33,314 nucleotides of DNA. It comes from Zoopage sp. CT-All (taxonomy: Eukaryota; Zoopagomycota; Zoopagomycetes; Zoopagales; Zoopagaceae). Shown here one piece after another: positions 1 to 10,757 of the stretch. The stretch is from positions 1 to 33,314 of the forward strand of contig QZWS01000052.1 in assembly GCA_004114245.1 (NCBI GenBank). The letters are read 5' to 3'. Below the pieces are notes generated by a model, which was given only the letters and a program-made list of their open reading frames with translations, was not told where the DNA came from and ran no database searches. Positions within the stretch are counted from its first letter, which is position 1, and the number at the start of each line of letters is the position of its first letter. The translations under genes were made by a program, and so were the position numbers.

Positions 1-380
1 GCGATGGACTTTTCCGCCTTGGGCTTCTTGTCCGCAAGCTTCTTGATGTTATTGGTGAGCTTTGCAATCCAAGACTTTTGCTTCTTGTCTGATCCACCGG
101 AGGTAGGTGGGCCATCAGCGGCAGCCTCCTCGCCCTCAGCGGTCGCGGCAGCGGTCTCAGCGGTCTCCTCCGTAGTGGCAGCGGCACCTTCGGCTGCCTC
201 ATCTCCGTTCACAGCGGGGGCATCCGACGGCTCAACAGCTGTGGAGACGGTTGCCTCAGCTTCAGGAGTCGCGTCGGTTGTGGTTGTGGGCTCGGTTGTG
301 GCTGCCTCCTCGACAACAGCGGGGGCGGCGGCATCGACCTCGACGGCGGGAGTTTCGGTGTGAGTGGTGGTATCAGCCAT
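1..380 (-). CDS. Ala/Glu/Thr-rich protein, N-terminal part (runs off window)
   Basis: An open minus-strand frame starts at the ATG at 378-380 and continues without a stop to the window edge, about 126 codons. It begins MADTTTHTETPAVEV. Residues 1 to about 95 are low-complexity, rich in Ala, Glu, Thr and Pro, and strongly acidic. The last visible part turns basic (DKKQKSWIAKLTNNIKKLADKKPK), which could be the start of a helical or membrane-binding region. There is no signal peptide. The 5' flank on the coding strand is pyrimidine-rich (about 420-590), as in many fungal leaders. I do not recognise the family; fungal proteins with such tails are often stress or eisosome-type cytosolic proteins, but nothing here proves that. 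The plus-strand frame opposite (4-363) is a mirror of the low-complexity codons. Confidence 0.6.
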   Translation of the reverse strand, partial: MADTTTHTETPAVEVDAAAPAVVEEAATTEPTTTTDATPEAEATVSTAVEPSDAPAVNGDEAAEGAAATTEETAETAAATAEGEEAAADGPPTSGGSDKKQKSWIAKLTNNIKKLADKKPKAEKSI

Positions 381-944
381 TGTGTGTGTAGATTACGTGC
401 TTCAGGTGTGAAGAGCGGGGAAGATAAAGGTAGAGTGGAGGTGAGTGCGATGGACGGTGCAAAATTGCGAAAGGAAGAGAGAGAAGAAAGAGAAAGGGAA
501 AGTCAGAAAGAAGAAGGAAGAAGAAGGCGAGTGTGAGGAGTAAGAGGAGTAAAAAAGAAGAGCGACAGAAACAGAACACATTGACCAAAAAAAAAAAAAA
601 AGGAGTCGGCTACTTTTTCTCTTGCATACAACCAGACGCAGACTCAACAGACACAATAGACAGATGCGTTTCGTTTGGGCGATACATGCGCGCCTGTACG
701 CTTGCCTTTTTACTCTGCTGCCTTTTGCATTTGGTTGGTGCCTTATGCGTGCCGCTTTTCCTTGTCTATTTCCTGCTTTTGCAGCATCCGTTGGGGTGGG
801 ATTGGCCCTCCCTCATCTCTAAGTAGGCAGCTAGTGCGCTTCCATGCGTTCTGTGTGCTGTGTGTCTTCTATATCCGTTCGCCGCTGCATTCGGTGCGTT
901 CTGTGGAAAGTACCTGTGCATAACGCCATGTCGGAGCTCATCTC

Positions 945-980
<36 letters not shown>

Positions 981-2673
981 AGTCTAACGTTTTGCTCATG
1001 GAGGGTCCGTTCTTCTGCCCAGCTGCGAAAGCAAGCGCATGTAACGAGTATCTTTGTCGAGATCTGCGCGAGCGCTCAACAGAGCACAACACCGATGACG
1101 AGCTTGCAAGGGCGGGCAAGCTTTTCGGGCACCTCCTTTGATCTATAATGCTAGAGATGACGGGGGTTCTCTGAGCTACTCACAGGATCCCGGAGACGAT
1201 GAGACCCAGAGCCGAACAAACCCTCATCGCAGGATAACTGCCCAGAATGGTTGACACTAGACCATTTGACCGCGTCCCCAGCTATGAGCTAGGCAGCCAA
1301 CTGTCTGCATGGCTCACCCCCTTCCACCCCCCCTCCCCCTCTTTACAATTTATCGGCTTCTGACACCTCCTGCCCTTGACTGGCGCCTCTCTTTCTCTCG
1401 CAGACATACACACACACCCTCTTATGCTCCCTTTCTCCTCTTTCTTTATCTTCCCATCTGTTATTTCTCACCCTTGCTCCGCCTCTCCTGGTTTTCGTAT
1501 ATGACCAAACCGCCCGGGCCCCCCTCGATTCAAAACAATGAAAAAAAGAGGTCATGCAGACGACCGTAAACGGCGATGGAGAACAACTATGCACCCCTTC
1601 TCGTAGGCCGCAGTAAAGGAGACAGAGAGTGAGAGCAAGAGCAGGGAGCTGGGGAGGTGGGAATGAACAAAAAAGAACGCGTTTGTGACCAATAATGGAA
1701 AGGGCCTGGAAATACCCAGCCCATGTGGAAACACACACACACATTTCTACGCACCTTATCTCGTAACATCGTGACCATGGTGCATGGGTTGCATATATGA
1801 TAGCCAGCGGCCGCCTCGCATGGTGGCGTGCTCTGTAACCGTTGTCCCTTATGCCCTTGTTTTTCTTCGTCCCCCTCTTTCTCTCTGCCACATTTCTGAG
1901 AAAAAAATGCCCTCCTCAATGCCGTGACATAGTTCTTAGACAAGAGGAAGTTGCTGCTCGGCCGCAACATTTGGCAAAGGAAGGGGAGGAAGAGGAAGAG
2001 ACAGAGAGATAGAGAGAGAGAGGAGTAGGAGGAGCAGGAGGAGAGAAGCGATCACAGCGGTTGTGAGCATTGTGGCATGCAGTTATAACGTCCCTCATGG
2101 GGCAGCCAGGTACTACACTTGTCTCCTCGGTTGTATATTTAAGGGAGAGAAAACTTGGAGCGTAGCCATCCAGGCGACCTATCGCACACCTTAAATCTAG
2201 GAGGTGTTTGTGAAGGGACCCACGACAAAACTTTTACAAAGAAGTTCACATGTGCTCTAGACGAAAAATCGGTCCCATGGAGTAACTATGGCCACGGAGG
2301 CATGGACCCGGCGAATTCCTTATCATCCCTATCTGGTCTATGGGGAGGCTTTTAGTCAAATGCGAGTTTCTACCCTTCCTGCGAGAGTGCGAGATGTGAA
2401 CTGCTCTCAAATGTGACTACCAAGATGAATGACCATTGGCTTCTGCCCTAAGCACCTAGACAACTTTTTTGAGTGTTCGCGACTCGTAAAATCGGGAGGT
2501 TTGAGCGGAATTTGATAATTTGATGGCTGTACGCTGAAATGATACGGCTGCAGATCCCAAATCGCTCGATCGTAATCGCCGCAGCTCGTACCATGCTAGC
2601 CCTGGGATAGTGTTGACTAATCTAATGTTTATTTGAATGCAAAGAATGGTGGATATGCAAGAGCTCCTTCCCG
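381..2673. other. Gene-poor intergenic region
   Basis: No supported gene was found in 2.3 kb. The stretch holds purine-rich sequence next to the truncated gene (420-545), an A run at 588-601, a long T run at about 950-977, CT-rich sequence with a short CA repeat (1310-1450, 1730-1742) and a GA-rich block (1980-2045). The open frames here are low-complexity and show no recognisable family. The left part probably serves as promoter and leader for the minus-strand gene at 1-380. The right end is the 3' flank of RRP1. Confidence 0.5.
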
Positions 2674-4233
2674 TCACTTCTCGTCCTCGTCCTCGTCTTC
2701 AGCCTCATTTTCGGCATCTGAGTCGTCGTCCTCAAGCGGGCAAAAGTCCTGGTATGCTTTGTAGAGTACGTCGACCTTACGGCGGTTCTGCTCAACTGTC
2801 TCCTCATCAGAGACAATGGCGGCGAGCCGTTCCTTGATACCCATGAGATCGTAGTCAAATGTCGTGCTCTGTTCTTCTGCGTCCTCGTCCATATCCATTT
2901 CCTTCTCCATCTCTGCCATAGCTTTGGATTCCTCCTCATCCTCCTCCTCCTCCTCATCGTCTTCTGCCATTTCCTCATCAGCGTCTTCTTCGTCCTCGTC
3001 CTCGTCCTCATTTTTGTCAAAGACTGTAAGATCTGCGTCATCCTCAAAGTCCGAATCCTCTCCTTCACCAGCAGCTGGAATAAGTCGAAGCAAGATGAGA
3101 GTTAATAAAATGCCGAGACGTTGTTTTGCGAATTGTGACCTTCCCAATATGATTTCTGCCTACCCGTTTTCTTCAGAATCTCCTGGAAGACATCCTCTGC
3201 GACCATCTTGAACACTTTTCCGTTGATCGTCTTTCCCAAAAGGTGGAACATAGGCTGAAGAACGTGAGCCGTTGGTACTTCGCCTGATTGTGCCACATCG
3301 ACAACCTTCTCCAGTTCTTCGAGGTAAATCTCGATCAAGTGGAAGCGGATGCCATCAGGTACCGTCTTATTTGTTGCGCTAATTGACGGTAGTTGCAAAC
3401 CAGAGCGAGCATGGTCAACATAAAGGTTTCCGTTGCGTTGGAAGATCAGTTCCCAATAATATCCGCATGGCATTCGGATCCTTACTTTAAGGGTCCGTTG
3501 ATCATAACGTTGCTGAATTCTTCAATCGTCTCCAGCTCCCAGTTGTTTTCCTTGAGCATGCGGAATGAATATGACATGAAGCGACGCAACAGGAAGTAGT
3601 ATTTGTCCAATCTGTGGAAGATGAGCAAAGTTGTCAATATTGTGATTGATAAACGACCTTAGATTTCACATAGCGACAGTTTGACCCATACAAGACAATA
3701 TCGACAGCAGGATCTTACCTCAGACGATCAATGCCGTACCACTCTTTACAAATGGTCTCCCAGAATGTTGAAATGAAGTCCATAACAGCCTCACGGGGCA
3801 CGCGCAGAATGAGAGAGGAAAGAGTTTCGCTCAACTGCTGCTGGATAATGGGCTTATCGGACATCCATACGCCTGTTGCGAAGAAAGTTGGAGGGTCAGT
3901 CCTATAGCTCCAGATCAAGTCATCGACCGAAGAGTGCATTTCCGAGCGTATCACAAGTTGAACGTACAGTAAAAGAGTCCTTTCCAGAGCTTCATGAGCT
4001 CCAGGTGTGAAAACTCCTTCTTAGTCGAGATCCATCTTCCGAGGGCCTTCACTGCCTTGTCTCTAGTCTTTTTGTCTATTGATCAGACGAAGCAGGCATG
4101 TGAGATAACAACTCCTGGTCCTCTCGATAGTTGTGGACTACTTCAGGTGACATCTCTGATAGTCCATACCATTTGCGGCCAGCCGCTTTCCGAATGGCGA
4201 AGACGAGTCTGTTGATGAGCCGATGACCACCAT
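2674..4233 (-). CDS. RRP1: Ribosomal RNA processing protein 1 (Nop52/RRP1 family)
   Basis: Six exons, complement of 2674-3074, 3164-3378, 3486-3611, 3719-3872, 3968-4075 and 4170-4233, give 355 residues. Introns are 89-107 bp with GT-AG ends. The Nop52 domain covers about residues 14-220: [19 protein letters not shown] near the start, then [56 protein letters not shown] and [18 protein letters not shown]. From about residue 223 the tail is very acidic (long Glu/Asp runs), with a helical segment [20 protein letters not shown] before a final acidic patch. RRP1 is a nucleolar factor for 27S pre-rRNA processing and 60S subunit assembly. Yeast Rrp1 is about 280 residues; the extra length is mainly the acidic tail. 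It is transcribed divergently from RPS15. Confidence 0.93.
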
Positions 4234-4439
4234 TGTATATTGTGTGATTTAGGGAGGGGGAAGGAGAGAGTGATGAAGTAGTGGTGGCAACACAAACGAA
4301 GTAGGTGAGGACATGCCACTCAAAAAAAAAAAGAAAAAAAAAACAAACCAAACAATGCTACACGTGATCTAGCCTCGAAAGGTTTATTTGGAGGTCTTCC
4401 CTGGGAGTCGCTTGTTCCTTCTTTCTGAATATTTCCAAA
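4234..4439. promoter_or_regulatory. Bidirectional promoter between RRP1 and RPS15
   Basis: Only 206 bp separate the two start codons, so both genes must share this control region if the RPS15 start is correct. It contains a purine block (4250-4275), an A-rich tract (4321-4345) that would disfavour nucleosomes, and an E-box palindrome CACGTG at 4361-4366 followed by AT, the core bound by Cbf1/bHLH proteins. The RPS15 side ends in a pyrimidine-rich leader (about 4410-4427) just before the ATG. The binding function is inferred from motif shape only. Confidence 0.5.
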
Positions 4440-5683
4440 ATGGTGTGTGACCGCTGACAGCGCCTGAAGAACGGGGACATCCATGTCCCCCTACCCTCCA
4501 CCCTTGGATCGATCGATCCATCTATCCATCGACGTCGCATGCAGGACATCGTCAGTCAACATTACAGGAGCGTCAACAGCAACATCCATTCATTGACGGT
4601 TTGCACTATGAGCAGCAAAGAGACCAACGACTCTTCAGTTTAGCACGCGATGGGTTCGACTGCACTTTCACTACGATCCGACCTTGAATGGAGTAGCAGG
4701 GAGTGAAGGTGTTGTTCTTTGACACCCCTATGAGCATATCATGGATAACAGAATCGACTGGCAACAAGCGGAAGGAGCACTATCAAAGAGACAGGCAGTT
4801 GTACCGCTGAACAAGGACAAAGAACCTGGATTGCACCTTTCTACCACACAATCGCCATCACTTCTCAATTCAACAGCAGGCAGTGTCACTTTCTTCACTC
4901 TGGCAGTGACATCTCCAAGATCCTTGAGCACTGGCGAACCGCTGATTCCACCGAGTTTCGTTTCTCTGTCAGCTCTCAAGCACAGCGTGATGTCGGCCAG
5001 AGTTGACTGAGAAGGACATGTCGCCTAAATCAACTACTTCTGGAGGACACGATTGCTTGGCTTCGGGACGCAAACAGCGCCTTAGCGATCGTTTCGACCG
5101 CCATGAAGAACTCCAACACCAGGACACGCTTCATCCCTTACCACTTTTGGAGCACGCTCCATAAAAAAGCAAAAAACAAAGCGTTCAGTTATATAGTTAC
5201 TCATCCTATTTTCTCACTCCTCCTTAGGCTGACGAACACCACGATGATGCTGCCGTCGATGTGAAGAAGAAGAGAACGTTCCGCAAGTTCTCTTACCGCG
5301 GAATTGACCTTGACAAGCTCTTGGACCTCTCCTCTGAGCAGCTCATGGACCTCGTTAACGCCCGCCCCCGCAGACGTTTCCAGCGTGGTCTTAAGCGCAA
5401 GCCCATGGGTTTGATCAAGAAGCTCCGTCAGGCCAAGAAGGACGCTCCCGCCATGGAGAAGCCCGCTGTCGTCAAGACCCACCTCCGTAACATGATCGTC
5501 GTCCCCGAGATGATCGGTTCCATCGTTGGTGTCTACAACGGAAAGACCTTCAACCAGGTCGAGATCAAGCCTGAGATGATCGGACACTACCTCGGAGAGT
5601 TCTCCATCACCTACAAGCCCGTCAAGCACGGTCGTCCCGGTATTGGTGCTACCCACTCTTCCCGTTTCATTCCCCTCAAGTAA
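4440..5683 (+). CDS. RPS15: 40S ribosomal protein S15 (uS19)
   Basis: Exon 2 (5228-5683) encodes [20 protein letters not shown] onward, with the uS19 core [60 protein letters not shown] and [20 protein letters not shown], ending FIPLK. The frame has no usable ATG of its own before the conserved core. A TCCTTAG acceptor ends at 5227, and the family starts Met-Ala-Asp, so exon 1 is probably just the ATG. The best candidate is 4440-4442, in the context CCAAAATG directly followed by GTGTGT, giving a 785-bp intron and 152 residues. uS19 sits in the head of the small subunit near the A/P sites. Exon 2 is certain from conservation; the start exon is inference. The 3' end faces RPL26. Confidence 0.88.
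4443..5227 (+). other. Long first intron of RPS15 (inferred)
   Basis: The interval runs from GTGTGTGACC to CCTCCTTAG, 785 bp. Near its 5' end lie two perfect palindromes: an 8-bp stem with a 2-nt loop at 4473-4490 (GGGGACAT/ATGTCCCC) and the 16-bp palindrome TGGATCGATCGATCCA at 4505-4520. Open frames of about 85 codons exist on both strands around 4730-5010, but neither has a recognisable motif. I could not identify a convincing box C/D or H/ACA snoRNA. Long introns close to the ATG are common in fungal ribosomal protein genes and often affect expression. Confidence 0.5.
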
Positions 5684-6043
5684 AGCGTTTTTTCCTTTAC
5701 ATTTTACGCGAGGCAAAGATCCGGCTGTTTTTTTATTTGCGGAGAATAAAGAAAACCTCTTTCTACAAGACCTGAATTTGATCTCTTGTGTGCAGCTGGC
5801 GGTATGGGTTGTGGATGGAGATATGGCAGTTTTTTCAAAAATGGGAATGTTCTGGCCGAACAGGCGCCCCGCTTTTCGATTTGTGCCTTACTGCAAGTGC
5901 ACGTTCCTCTTCGTGGATACTACGTTGGCATATTGACAGGGAACAAAAAAACAAGTAATGACTAGATATGTGGAGGATGAAGCTACGAGATTTATTCAGC
6001 TCAAACAATTTAGAGAAGTGTCTGATAAGGAATAAGGCACTCT
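5684..6043. other. Convergent 3' region between RPS15 and RPL26
   Basis: About 360 bp lie between two stop codons that face each other. The RPS15 side is T-rich, with an AATAAA-like element (gagAATAAAgaaa, about 5744-5749) that could serve as polyadenylation signal. On the RPL26 side the coding strand has an A/T-rich trailer (about 5990-6035). No coding signal is seen. Confidence 0.45.
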
Positions 6044-7447
6044 TTACTCCTGCATGGCCTCGGTCTTCTTGGAGCGGTCCTTGCGCTCGAGAAGATCCTT
6101 GCGGTCCTTGTCCATGTGGACCTTGGTGACGACAACCTTGGAGGGGTGGATGCCGACGGCGACGGAGGCACCGTTGGCCTTCTCGCGGTTGACGCGCTCA
6201 ATGTGGATGACCCACTTGCGGCGGTAGACCTGGACGACCTTGCCCTCACGGCCCTTGAAGGAACCGCGAACGACCATGACCTCGTCATCCTTGCGGATGG
6301 GGATGGAACGGGCCTATATGAATCACACGAGGAAAAAAAAACCACAGCAACACGGTCAGACGCATGACCCAATTGACAAGAGACAAAAAGGTTCCAGGAT
6401 TGCTTGTGTCTGTTGGCACTCCACCCCTCTTCTCCACCCTCCTCTTTTTGTCGCTTTTTCCTCTCCAGTGCATCTGATAGGAAACAGGTCGGGGAAACAT
6501 TACATTGCAGTGTCAGGTTTGCTGAAGAGGGGTCTTTGGAAGGTTTGACGTTCCATAGCCCGAACAAACACGAGGATCGAGGACGAGCAATTGTGCAACA
6601 ACTACTCGGCCCCTCGTCTCGTCGGCTGTTCCTTTTTGCGTACGACTGACAATGCTGCGCTGTATGTGTTGGCGAAGAGGCAGTCGATGGTAGTCGAGAT
6701 GGCGCTATCAACATGCTGTCGAAGAGCTATGTGACCAAGTATGGCTGAGCTGAAGAAGCCAGTGTCAAAGATGTGGTCGTAGGATCATATCCATGATTGG
6801 CAGCTAGCTGGCTGGCTGACTGGTTGTGGCGAGGCCAACGAGCGGCGCTGACGAGGTCGCAATGGCCTGGACTGTCGATGTGTGTAGTCTCTTGAAAAAG
6901 GGTCCCCCAGGGTAGGTATTCGGACTTATCCCAACCGCAAACTTACGCTGTGCTTCTCCCGGAGCTCCTTGGAGAGGGAAGCGCTCATAATCTTACGACG
7001 AAGATCAGAGGGAGCAGAAAAGTGGGCCTTTCTGCTCTTGCGGCGGGAAGAGCTAACATCTGGAGGGTGGAAAGGTATGAATAGTTAGCGGAATGAGCGA
7101 GAAGCTAACAGGGCGGGGTATCCCAAGTAACGGTGCTGATGGCGTGTGTGTGTGGTTCAGTAGAGGTGGACTGGGCGGGTACGGTAAAGACAAGAGCTGG
7201 ATGTTGGATCTGCATCATGCGCAAGACGTCGAATGTGATCTGTTCTCCCCAGTGTTGATGATCGTGTTCAAAAACAGCAGCGATTCCTGATGCCATCCGA
7301 TCGAGCCTTTGCGCAATGGCATCCCAATGAATATGTTGTTGCTTGGCGAGTACGAGGTCGATGGGACGATGGGACGATGGATCGATGGATGAACTCCTGG
7401 ATGGATAGGACGGGATGTAGGGCGCACTAACCAACGGACTGCTTCAT
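6044..7447 (-). CDS. RPL26: 60S ribosomal protein L26 (uL24)
   Basis: Three exons, complement of 6044-6313, 6947-7059 and 7432-7447, give 132 residues. Exon 1 is only 16 nt and encodes MKQSV plus one base; with donor GTTAGT and acceptor CCTCCAG the join reads [19 protein letters not shown], the usual fungal uL24 start. The rest follows the family closely: [40 protein letters not shown] (KOW motif), [40 protein letters not shown]. Introns are 372 bp (7060-7431, with a GCTAAC branch-like site near its 3' end) and 633 bp (6314-6946). uL24 binds 25S rRNA domain I near the exit tunnel and enters early in 60S assembly. It diverges from ESF1. Confidence 0.95.
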
Positions 7448-8049
7448 GTTGAATAAATCGTTTGTTAAGAAGAGAAGGTTCACACACCTCCCAAGCGACG
7501 GCCATATTTTATCACAGTGGCAAAGCCACTGCAAAAGATCAGATATTGAGGCCTGCCTTCGTGCTCTAGGTCCTGCCACTACAACATGGGGTATACTCAG
7601 GTGCTGGAGCACCTTCACGAAGGCCTGTAGAAGAAACAGAAAGATAATACTCCACTCACTACATACCACTGTTACCGCTACAGTCCTGTACTATATAGTG
7701 ATACGCAACGGCTGATCCATTCCCATGCCATCTCAGCACTCTTGGTTCTATCGCTCTCGCATCAATTAGGTCGCCACTCTAGCCAACACAGTGCTCAACT
7801 ACCGTATCCTCAAAATCGCTGTCCATGTCTAAGTGTTGCACGGCCCGTAGATTTTACTGTACAAAGTCTTGTAGGTCGCAGCAGAGGCAGAAAAAAAAAA
7901 AAAAAAAAAAAAAAAAAAGGTGGTGACTGCCAAAGGCACAAAATAAACACTCTTTTTCTTTTTTTTTATGGTCGTTCTGTGTGCCTTCAGAATTACCTTT
8001 CAGCTCAGTTACCTCACCCCTCTCATTCACAACCGCTGTTCTTTTCACA
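7448..8049. promoter_or_regulatory. Divergent promoter region between RPL26 and ESF1
   Basis: The 602 bp separate the two ATGs. Directly upstream of RPL26 the coding strand is pyrimidine-rich (CCTTCTCTTCTTAAC, about 7460-7474). A run of about 28 A residues at 7891-7918 and T-rich sequence at 7950-7970 precede ESF1, whose leader is also pyrimidine-rich (8010-8048). Between them lie several compact inverted repeats at 7515-7624. As with RRP1/RPS15, a ribosomal protein gene and a ribosome-assembly gene share the space. Confidence 0.5.
7515..7638 (+). other. Cluster of hairpins, possible structured RNA
   Basis: Three inverted repeats lie within 125 bp. CAGTGGC-aaa-GCCACTG at 7515-7531 is a perfect 7-bp stem with a 3-nt loop. 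GGTGCT-gg-AGCACC at 7600-7613 is a perfect 6-bp stem. The latter is enclosed by CCTTCGTG (7556-7563) pairing with CACGAAGG (7616-7623). An AGATCA hinge-like hexamer lies between the two main stems and an ACA occurs at 7636-7638. This order (hairpin, hinge, hairpin, ACA) resembles an H/ACA snoRNA but the pseudouridylation pockets are not clear. It could equally be chance or a DNA-level regulatory element. Confidence 0.2.
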
Positions 8050-10757
8050 ATGGCTCCCAAGGACAAAAAGGGCGGCAGCAAGGAGCCCTTCGCTCCCATT
8101 ACCCCCATCAAGGACCCCCGTTTTGCTCATGTTCACCGCGATCCTCGCTTCATGCGCCCTCAAAAGAAGGACTCCAAGGTCACAGTCGACTCTCGTTTCT
8201 CGGGCATGCTCAAGGGCAAGGAGTTCTCGAGCGCACGTATGTTACAGCAAGGAAATAGTGGCCCTTTTTGCTTTGCACTAGAAACAGTGTTTTTGCACGT
8301 AGTTTGCCTCTATGCGGTAGAAGTGTAGTTACAAGTGATCAGAGACTAACCAAGCTGTTCTTGATGATGCACTGCGCCGCGCTATATAGCCAAGGTGGAC
8401 AAATACGGACGGAAACTCAAGAGCAAATCCAGCGACCAACAGATGAAGCGGTTTTACCAGCTGCAGAAGGGAGAGACCGCAAGTGGTGATGAGGACGAGG
8501 AGGAGGAGAGCGACGACGAGGATGAGGACGAGGACGAAGCCGGTGTCAGTGTTTCTGAGTCGGACTCCGAGGAAGAAGAGGGCGACAACGTGTATGATCC
8601 CATGCGCGGTAGAGGAGTTATCAGCGGATCGGACTCCGAGTCAGAATCAGACATGGATGAAGACGCTGCCGCAGAGCTGGATCGTGATGCAGAGGTCAAC
8701 GAGGAAGAGGAAGAAGAAGAGGAGGATGACGTCCCTCGAGGCGAGGAATCCCATCGCTTTGCCTGTGTCAATCTGGACTGGGATCATGTTAAGGTAAAGG
8801 AATTTCTGCGCCTAAGATATGTCATGCACTTCTGAAAAACTAGATTCTAACGCAGTGGTATCTACTTTTGTTCCCGCCATCGCTCTAGTCGATCGATCTG
8901 TTTAAGGTCTTCTCGGGCTTCAAGCCAGAGACAGGTGCCATTCGCTCTGTCAAGGTCTATCCCTCGGAATTCGGCAAGGAACGTTTGGAGCGTGAGGAGC
9001 GTGAGGGACCACCACCAGAGATCTTCAAAAAGACTGGTTCTTCAAAGATGAAGCTCGACGAGGACGCTGAGAGCGACGAAGAGGAAGAGGTGACGGAAAA
9101 GTCTCTGATTCAGGATCAGACCGATGAGGGAGATGAGGTGATCGACTCGGATGCCCTGCGCCAGTACCAACTCGATCGACTCAAATACTTTTACGCCGTT
9201 GTTGATTGCGACTCTGTTGAGACTGCCAAGGCGATCTGTGAAGCTTGTGATGGAGCAGAGTACGAGAGCAGCGCCAACTTCTTCGACCTGAGATATATCC
9301 CTGATGGCATGGACTTTGACGATAAGCCCAGAGATGAAGCCTTTGGAGCGCCAGAGAACTACAAGCCCAATGATTTCGCAACCCAGGTCTTCCAGCACTC
9401 CAATGTCAAGCTGACCTGGGATGAGGATGATGCAGACAGAATCAAGGTTACCCGTCAAAAGTTTTCCAAGCAGGATCTGGAAGATATGGATTTCAAGGCT
9501 TACTTGGCTTCATCGGATGAAGATGATTCCGAGGATGAGGACGACATTGAGGCCACAAAGCGCAAGTACCGCGCATTGTTGGCTGGTGGCAACAAGGATT
9601 CAGACGACAGTGATGCAGAAAGCGACGATGATAAGAATCAGGAAATGGAGATCACCTTTGCTCCTGGTTTGAGTGAGGCTGCTGCCGAGATGCTCGAGGC
9701 CAAGAAGCAGCGTGAGCAGCCCGTTAAGGAGGAGACTTCCATTGAGGCTTACAAGCGCAAGGAAAAGGAGCGCAAGCTGCGTCGCAAGGAACTCAGGGCT
9801 GCCAAGATCAAGGGTAGTGACAGCGAAGACGATAGTGAGGAAGACCAAGGTATGTTTCACGGTAGAAGATCAGCTTTTAGTTCTTTGATCAAGTTCGGGC
9901 AAATGACAATGTTCACTGATTTTGCATTGAATTTTCATTTAGGTGGCGAGGCTTTGTTCTCAGATGATGAGGATGATCGTTTGATGAATGACGCCTACTT
10001 TGCCGAAGAGTTTGCAGGAGGTGATATGATGCCTTCAAGCAAGGGCAAGAATGGCGCCGAAGGCAAGAAGAAGAACAAGGCCAAGAAGGACGCAAAGAAA
10101 CGTACCAAGGAAGAGCGACTTGAGGACAACCGCAAGAAGGCTGAGCTGGAGTTGCTGATGGAGGATAACAGAGAATCCAACCAGCATTTCAACATGAAGG
10201 AGATTCAGAAGGCAGAAAAGAAGAACAAGAGGAAAAAGAACAAGAACAAGGGACCCCAGAACGACAAGGACAAGGGCGAGGATCTGCAGGATGACTTCAA
10301 GATTGATGTCAAGGATCCCCGTTTCAGTGCTCTTCACGAATCTCATCACTTTGCTCTCGATCCTACGAACCCCAACTTCAAGAAGACCAAGGCCATGGCA
10401 GAGCTTATGGAAGAGCGTCAGAAGCGGACGGTGGCCCTGCACGACGAGAACGAGAAGAAATTGAAGCAGAAGAACGCTGCAGGAAACAACTCCAAGAACA
10501 AGAAGAACAACAAGAACAACAACAGCGGCAACAACAACAACAACAACAACAACAAGAAAACTCAGGGTGTTTTTGAAGATCCATCGCTCTCCTTGTTGGT
10601 CGACACGGTAGGTTATCATTTATCACTGTTGTTCATTGTTGTGTTTTGATGCTTTATACATCTCTAACGAGTTCTTATGTCTTTGTTCAACCAGGTCAAG
10701 CGCAAGAGTGCCATGGCCACAGAGGAGTCCCGCGATGGCAAGCGCGCCAAGAAGTAG
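8050..10757 (+). CDS. ESF1: Pre-rRNA processing protein ESF1
   Basis: Five exons, 8050-8236, 8390-8793, 8889-9849, 9943-10607 and 10695-10757, give 759 residues. The N terminus carries DPRFAHVHRDPRFMRPQKKD; the first splice creates APKVDKYGRKLKSKSSDQQM. Acidic runs flank FACVNLDWDHVKSIDLFKVF, the RNA-recognition-like ESF1 core, then SVKVYPSEFGKERLEREERE, YYAV-type LKYFYAVVDCDSVETAKAIC and a long charged, Lys/Glu-rich middle. The NUC153 motif KIDVKDPRFSALHESHHFAL lies near residue 640, followed by a Lys/Asn-rich tract with Asn repeats (10495-10555) and the tail SLLVDTVKRKSAM. ESF1 is an essential nucleolar factor for early 18S rRNA processing in the SSU processome. Yeast Esf1 is 628 residues, human about 850. 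Introns are 87-153 bp; intron 3 (93 bp) is in frame and stop-free. Confidence 0.95.

Noticed and set aside
4-363. Plus-strand 119-codon frame rich in Ala/Ser/Val
   Set aside because: It mirrors the minus-strand Ala/Glu/Thr-rich gene, which has a good ATG, coding-like composition and a basic C-terminal part.
2155-2355. Plus-strand 66-codon frame
   Set aside because: It starts at a non-ATG codon, is short and shows no motif.
4640-4670. GGGTTCGACTGC resembling a tRNA T-arm
   Set aside because: The five bases on each side of the loop do not pair, and no acceptor, D or anticodon stem is found.
4728-5010. Overlapping frames of about 85 codons on both strands within the RPS15 intron
   Set aside because: No motif or family likeness, and they lie inside the inferred intron.
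8454-8771. Minus-strand Ser-rich frame opposite ESF1
   Set aside because: Antisense of Glu/Asp codon runs in ESF1 exon 2.
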